DNA of 64,000 nt from Stramonita haemastoma. Its lineage: Eukaryota; Mollusca; Gastropoda; Neogastropoda; Muricidae. Of this stretch, positions 63,501 to 64,000 are shown one piece after another (position 1 is the stretch's first letter; every line of letters starts with the position of its first letter). Location of the stretch: contig CM060334.1 of NCBI GenBank assembly GCA_030674155.1, positions 32,986,839-33,050,838 on the forward strand, given 5' to 3'. The translations under genes were made by a program, and so were the position numbers. The notes under the pieces are model-generated. The model searched no databases. It worked only from the letters and a program-made list of their open reading frames with translations, and was not told the DNA's origin.

Positions 63501-64000
63501 CAAAACAAGATATGAAACCAAAAAAAAAAAGTAAAATGCTTTAAATTCTAAAAAGCAAACAAAAAGAAACCAAACACAACAGAAAAACAATATAACACAC
63601 ACATTCACACACCTTTTCAGGTGCTTTTCTTTTTTCTTTTCTTACTTTCAAACTAACATCAGGCTGATATCAACTCCTCAGCTAATTCTGATAAACAAAC
63701 AAAAAAAATTGGTGCAGTTCTTAAAGATATTTTTTTCTTCTCAAGTTTACATGTATGTATGTTCGCAAGTCTTTTTCCGTCCCTTTTCTTCTTCTCTTCT
63801 TCTGCGTTCCCTGACCAAGCTAAACTTTCAGTCTGATCCAGAAGGCGAAACCTTTCATCCCTCCAACTGCTTGTAAAGAAACCACGTCTGCTTACCTGGG
63901 GCGACAAGGACTGCTTCTTTTTAACGGCGCTTTCCTGGTTTTTGTGGTATCTCTCCCTTTCTGGTCTCTGAGGCCTCTCAGGGGTGTCACCACCACCTGT
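31927..64000 (-). CDS. Coiled-coil protein, RAI14 (ankycorbin)/UACA-like C-terminal part; partial at right edge
   Basis: Fifteen exons in transcript order: 63896-64000, 62773-62868, 58348-58436, 56770-56889, 55417-55458, 51792-51852, 50275-50387, 44469-44600, 43714-44006, 42842-43024, 41467-41631, 38668-38859, 35823-36874, 32550-32615, 31927-32001. About 928 codons of heptad-rich Glu/Gln/Leu sequence plus acidic and Ser/Pro linkers. The C-terminus NTYRTHLLSAVQGHMDPEV resembles the RAI14/UACA ending (YRxHLLxAVQGxMDxxV), known from memory. In that family N-terminal ankyrin repeats bind partners and the coiled coil dimerises, often at the actin cortex; here the ankyrins would be beyond 64000. 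Two splice-phase conflicts and one internal frameshift remain. Confidence 0.68.
32550..32615 (-). CDS. Coiled-coil gene penultimate exon DLQQLHIDTINTYRTHLLSAVQ
   Basis: 22 codons, phases 0/0, acceptor TTGAACAG, donor CAG|GTAAAA. Holds the first half of the RAI14/UACA-like signature. Confidence 0.85.
32800..32935 (+). repeat. SINE tail-B fragment (plus)
   Basis: CCTGAAGTTGGAATGCGGCT, TTTAATGGTGGG, CATATGCAAAATCTCACCAC, GAACCTTGAAACTCTAGCTG, then an A-rich end. Shortly followed by a poly-C tract of about 33 (32962-32994). Confidence 0.78.
32994..33929. mobile_element. Possible hAT-like nonautonomous element in a poly-C tract
   Basis: Left end CAGGTTCGCGCTAGGATT. The right end reverse-complemented is CAGGGTTCGTGATAACCAGT. 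Both are bordered by poly-C (32962-32994 and 33930 onward), which would be the 8-bp duplication. No transposase ORF. A tail-A SINE fragment (33445-33590) sits inside. Confidence 0.35.
34130..34615 (+). pseudogene. Second LINE reverse-transcriptase C-terminal fragment (plus)
   Basis: Encodes KTKLRLYQSCVLSTLLYGSE, CWRMTESDINKLSTFHTKNL, QRRWRWIGHISRREQ, LHWTPEGKCRRGRPKNTWCR and AALHAKKA-stop at 34592, then a GGATGGATGGAT tail. Same protein class as 18549-19316 but a different lineage. 5'-truncated. Confidence 0.82.
34616..34735 (+). repeat. Retroelement-type 3' end
   Basis: GTCGAGTGCAAGCGCTTTGA, AGCACTATATAAATTCCATG and (ATT)n: the common CGCTTTGA...TATATAAAT...(ATT)n tail of LINE/SINE elements, directly after the LINE fragment. 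Confidence 0.5.
34785..35312 (+). repeat. R4 copy split by an insertion of about 200 bp
   Basis: Left part to CCCAGTGCATCTGACTT (34897); right part resumes at AATTGTTTCATTTGAAG (about 35100) and ends CAGGCCCCTGGCATCCCCAC. The intervening segment (34898-35099) has no counterpart in the other copies. Confidence 0.72.
35823..36874 (-). CDS. Coiled-coil gene large exon (1052 nt) with internal frameshift
   Basis: Begins ALVTQNEALTQEYAQLELDF, continues KEKERLEGSVKAGEAPPAPS, then the coding frame shifts by one at about 36730-36760 and resumes with LTALTEERDLLTAERDQLEL. The rest is a series of coiled-coil modules with Gly/Ser linkers (three share ELSxENAxLEEEL), ending QLQQQLA|GTAAGT. Flanking phases require a multiple of 3; 1052 is one base short. 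A single missing base in one of three G5 runs explains it. Confidence 0.83.
36912..36990 (+). repeat. Lone tRNA-like SINE head
   Basis: GGGATAGCCTAGTGGTTTAG (box A) and CCAGGTTCCAGTCAGC (box B-like), no core. Adjacent 37020-37050 is C-rich. Confidence 0.6.
37795..38590 (+). repeat. R3 copy interrupted by a SINE
   Basis: 37795-37887 (CCAATCCAATGATGTTGCTT, CGCACAGGCCATATCAGGGC) and 38338-38590 (GGGGTATAAAACCAACTTGA, CGGCCACCACATCGTGGAAA) are one R3 copy split by the element at 37888-38337. Confidence 0.85.
37888..38337 (-). mobile_element. SINE variant with tail C, 450 bp, 11-bp target-site duplication
   Basis: Bracketed by AACTCATTAAA at 37877-37887 and 38338-38348. On the minus strand it runs from the shared core (CGGATGAGACTC...CGAATGCATGCAGAACATCT) into a third tail containing CCCAGAGCGGCTCGGGGCTG, ACTGGAACCATTCGTATCGG and GACTAGAGCGCAACTCCATA. 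Head truncated. Confidence 0.85.
38668..38859 (-). CDS. Coiled-coil gene exon VGEVARLLEEREKLQG...
   Basis: 64 codons to DTLQAEMEDAE; donor GAG|GTCAGT, phases 0/0. The acceptor GGGTACAG sits at the edge of an R3 repeat (ATTGGATTGGGTACAG). Confidence 0.87.
38862..40310 (+). repeat. R3 copy interrupted by a piggyBac-like element
   Basis: 38862-38928 and 40041-40310 are the two halves of one R3 copy (CCAATCCAATGATACAGGCC...; ...ACGGGGTATAAAACCAACTC, CAGCCACCACGTCGTGGGAA). Its left edge merges with the acceptor of the 38668-38859 exon. Confidence 0.87.
38925..40044. mobile_element. piggyBac-type nonautonomous transposon, 1112 bp between TTAA sites
   Basis: TTAA at 38925-38928, then CCCTAGTAGCGCTGT (38929-38943). 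ACAGCGCTACTAGGG (40026-40040) is its exact inverse, followed by TTAA (40041-40044). CpG content is higher than its surroundings. Inside on plus, about 39185-39315, an in-frame FFDDIDGDEEF-stop and RLDLVELNDNRDDK ending at a GTAAGG donor could be the decayed acidic N-terminus of a piggyBac transposase (inference). No complete transposase. Confidence 0.88.
41208..41395. repeat. Tandem duplication of about 100 bp
   Basis: ATATAAATCAAGATAATGAC...CAGCAACAGCAATTGTCAGA...TTATACCAATTTTCAAGACA occurs twice, the second copy starting near 41309. Confidence 0.88.
41467..41631 (-). CDS. Coiled-coil gene exon VVKENEFLLSDGNALHED...
   Basis: 55 codons to HNAVTIAGK; acceptor TACCCAG, donor AAG|GTCGGT, phases 0/0. 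Very regular heptads (DLKKLVQELEKMQEKYRKVC). Confidence 0.87.
41768..42012 (-). repeat. SINE core + tail A (minus)
   Basis: Plus strand AATGGAATAAGCGCTCATGT, poly-T, CCAGTGTGCATGCAGTTTTT, CCGTTCCCACTGGCACAAAA, GGTTTATAGCCTCATCC. Confidence 0.8.
42842..43024 (-). CDS. Coiled-coil gene exon AQNEQLKLQCGLLTEE...
   Basis: 61 codons to QLEVVLREKEE; acceptor CTGGTGCAG, donor GAG|GTCAGT, phases 0/0. Flanked on the donor side by a TCTC/CCCT-rich tract (42725-42830). Confidence 0.87.
43325..43700 (+). repeat. Full-length tRNA-derived SINE, best reference copy (tail A)
   Basis: Head: GGATAGCCTAGTGGTCAGAA with box A TAGCCTAGTGG, then CCTGGGTTTGATTCCGGTCG with box B. Core: TCTCCTGGAGTTAAC, CTTCGGATGAGACTATAAAC, GTGTGCAAACGCACACAGAA, GTAAGAGTAGGCCACCGTGT. 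Tail A: GTGACTGGATGAAAAAAAAA, AGCACAAGAGTGCTTATCCC, ATTATCCTCGATATAAAAGA and AAATAAAT repeats. About 370 bp, Pol III type promoter structure. Confidence 0.92.
43714..44006 (-). CDS. Coiled-coil gene exon EGSATSQELTGALGQEQ...
   Basis: Acceptor GTCTGTGTCTGCAG; open frame EGSATSQELTGALGQEQLVL...EEDRATLQEQVKALEKEKAT...EEFLQ. Donor CAG|GTAACC. Enters in phase 1, leaves in phase 0. Confidence 0.78.
44105..44260 (+). repeat. R4 fragment
   Basis: CTCGGACAGCAATTATTGTT, TATGCGCTGCACTGC, AAGCGCCTGACAAGTCAGGC, CGCATCCAACTTTGG; the right half is missing and replaced by a poly-C tract. Confidence 0.75.
44469..44600 (-). CDS. Coiled-coil gene exon GLHNGFQENAAQASG...
   Basis: 44 codons ending LEAERQELKAEILR; acceptor ATGGCAG, donor AGG|GTGAGG, phases 0/0. 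Joining directly to the next exon (43714-44006) would put a stop after about nine codons, see findings. Confidence 0.75.
44693..45020 (+). repeat. SINE with head, core, tail A (plus)
   Basis: Head decayed (GATAGCCTGTACAGCATTGC, GTGTTCGAACCACC), core CTTCAGATGAGACTATAAAC, tail CAGACTGGATGTAAAAAAGC. A further decayed copy lies at 45400-45680. Confidence 0.78.
49552..49882 (+). repeat. R4, most complete copy
   Basis: TTCATCAAACGTTCAGACAG, AAATGCGTCATGCTGCTGTT, AAGCGCCTGGCAAGTCAGGC, GAATTTCCAGAGGGTGGGAA, ACTGACAGGCCCCCGGCATT. About 330 bp. Confidence 0.82.
50275..50387 (-). CDS. Coiled-coil gene exon KRRKGGQDMSDKQMVALLRSQ
   Basis: Acceptor ATTTTCAG. Encodes KRRKGGQDMSDKQMVALLRS and QILTLRQENDQLRNNAQ; donor CAG|GTCAGT. 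A basic patch is followed by a new coiled-coil segment. Confidence 0.85.
50475..50910. repeat. GA-rich microsatellites and A/G-rich tract
   Basis: (GA)n at 50477-50505 and 50705-50905 (with GACA units) around a poly-purine stretch. Long Ser/Leu-only frames on the minus strand are artefacts. Confidence 0.95.
51270..51657 (-). repeat. Full-length SINE variant with tail B (minus)
   Basis: Plus strand CTTGGCTACAGCTCCGAGAT, CAAATGGTGAGACTTT, CTAAATACACCACCAGTGTG, core ACAATGGCCTGCTCTTCTGA, GTTAACTCCACAGGGC and head CAATAGGCTATCTCATCC. Confidence 0.82.
51792..51852 (-). CDS. Coiled-coil gene acidic exon ATADVDGWQDSDEDEAGDAD
   Basis: Acceptor GATTTCAG, donor ATG|GTGAGT. Phase 0 in, phase 1 out; the spare G plus GG of the next exon gives Gly. 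Strongly acidic linker ahead of a basic KRRKGG segment. Confidence 0.78.
53620..54025 (-). repeat. SINE variant with tail B (minus)
   Basis: Plus strand AAGGTTCACCAATGGCGAAA, CCAACTTCAGGGATGATGCT, core GTGTGCACAGATGTTCTGCA and head CTAACCACTAGGCTATCTCC. Confidence 0.8.
55211..55277. repeat. (CA)n microsatellite
   Basis: Pure CA repeat of about 67 bp. Confidence 0.97.
55417..55458 (-). CDS. Coiled-coil gene small exon GNAGKGLPQEVQEE
   Basis: 14 codons, acceptor GTTGCTAG, donor GAG|GTGAGA, phases 0/0, so it can be skipped without changing frame (possible cassette). Confidence 0.62.
56770..56889 (-). CDS. Coiled-coil gene exon ELEAEHEQLNEEYNA...
   Basis: 40 codons: ELEAEHEQLNEEYNALSIEN, LRLRDKLEFLQQRMNGKHEQ. 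Clear heptads. Donor GTAAGC, phases 0/0. An R3 repeat starts about 25 bp beyond its acceptor side. Confidence 0.82.
56912..57090 (+). repeat. R3 copy, right part truncated
   Basis: CCAATCCAATCCATGATGCT, CGCACAGGCCATATCGGGGC, ACGGGGTATAAAACCAATTT, CGGCCACCGCATTGTGGGAA. Confidence 0.8.
57505..57680. repeat. (GA)n microsatellite
   Basis: Pure GA for about 60 bp, then GACA and GAGAAGAG variants. Confidence 0.95.
57895..58010 (-). repeat. SINE tail-B fragment
   Basis: TCAGCTAGGGTTTTGAGGTT, CAGCAATGGTGAGATTTTAT, GACTTCAGAGATGTGG. Confidence 0.7.
58348..58436 (-). CDS. Coiled-coil gene exon QSEDDSPSLRHRTSD (Ser/Gln linker)
   Basis: Acceptor TTTTTCAG. The frame entering in phase 1 gives QSEDDSPSLRHRTSD...SQLPSPA. 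Donor GCA|GTAAAG is chosen because it gives phase 0, as the next exon needs; a stronger-looking CAG|GTGCGG 20 bp further on would break the frame. The entry phase does not match the 62773 exon, so an exon between them is likely missing. Confidence 0.6.
58972..59292 (+). repeat. R4 copy
   Basis: TCATCAAACACTTGAACAGC, AAATGCACTGCACTGCTGTT, AGCGCAGAATTTCCAGAAGG, ACTGACAGGCCCCTGGCATC. Confidence 0.8.
59293..60374. other. Intronic stretch with short tandem and poly-C runs
   Basis: A 14-bp tandem (CAAAGACAAACACA) at 59715-59770 and several poly-C tracts (59582-59598, 60038-60052, 60139-60156, 60290-60306, 60349-60364). No gene; proline-rich frames reflect poly-C. Confidence 0.7.
60375..60420 (-). 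other. Possible extra exon EMAVCRNAVSDARLQ
   Basis: Minus strand from a TTGGCAG acceptor-like site reads EMAVCRNAVSDARLQ and then CAG|GTGATC. It looks helical, but its phase does not join smoothly to either neighbour, so it is only a candidate cassette exon. Coordinates are approximate. Confidence 0.22.
62195..62530 (-). repeat. SINE variant with shortened tail B (minus)
   Basis: Poly-G (62196-62206), CTCAGCTAGAGCTCAGAGGT, then a core (GTCATTTGTTCCTATTGACA, GGCATCTCTATGGTGGCTCA) and head AATGCTCTAACCATTGGCTA. The middle of tail B is deleted. Confidence 0.72.
62773..62868 (-). CDS. Coiled-coil gene exon MSSVSSFTQEASP...
   Basis: 32 codons, MSSVSSFTQEASPGVQRQAD to SLAGSEVEE; acceptor ATGAGCAG, donor GAG|GTGAGT, phases 0/0. 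Begins with ATG, so it could also be an alternative first exon. Confidence 0.7.
63290..63400 (-). repeat. SINE tail-B fragment after poly-C
   Basis: Poly-C (63296-63310), GAGCTACGAGGTTCATG, CCCACCGTTAAGGTTGCTGT, GACTTCAGAGATG. Confidence 0.7.
63896..64000 (-). CDS. Coiled-coil gene exon (linker), runs to window edge
   Basis: Reads GGGDTPERPQRPERERYHKN then QESAVKKKQSLSPQ, donor CAG|GTAAGC. Basic/proline linker. The edge bases ACAG could themselves be the acceptor, in which case the exon starts at 63996. Confidence 0.6.

Overview
The window is eukaryotic nuclear DNA: intron-rich, AT-biased, with GC-rich exons inside long AT-rich introns, dense SINEs, LINE relics, DNA-transposon relics, CA/GT/GA microsatellites and many poly-C/poly-G runs. 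Exon content and repeat style fit an invertebrate metazoan, most likely a mollusc (gastropod-like); that placement is inference. There are no operons, CRISPR arrays or other prokaryotic features.

Left part (1188-15992, + strand): a complete METTL25B (RRNAD1) methyltransferase-like gene can be assembled from 11 exons whose splice phases all agree, giving 807 codons plus stop. Its introns are full of SINEs. Two of its exon/intron junctions (exons 9 and 10) have been copied into intronic tandem repeats. Its largest exon carries an insertion of about 275 residues between two conserved methyltransferase blocks.

Middle (16000-31900): a tandem-repeat 3' region of METTL25B, a 5'-truncated LINE reverse-transcriptase end with target-site duplication (18549-19316), a mariner-type transposase relic (about 22680-24480), then about 7 kb without SINEs that is probably the very long 3' UTR of the minus-strand gene.

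Right part (31927-64000, - strand): 15 exons of a coiled-coil gene running off the right edge. Its C-terminus (YRTHLLSAVQGHMDPEV... followed by a short helix and stop) resembles the RAI14 (ankycorbin)/UACA family; the expected N-terminal ankyrin repeats would lie beyond 64000. One large exon (35823-36874) contains an apparent one-base frameshift in a G-rich stretch, and two junctions have conflicting splice phases.

The most interesting non-genic signals are: (i) a SINE superfamily in which one tRNA-like head/core is joined to at least three different 3' tails; (ii) a 1.1 kb piggyBac-type nonautonomous element with perfect 15-bp inverted ends and TTAA duplication, nested in another repeat; (iii) the junction-carrying tandem array in METTL25B intron 9. 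The two genes are convergent (tail to tail) and nothing in the sequence shows a functional link between them.
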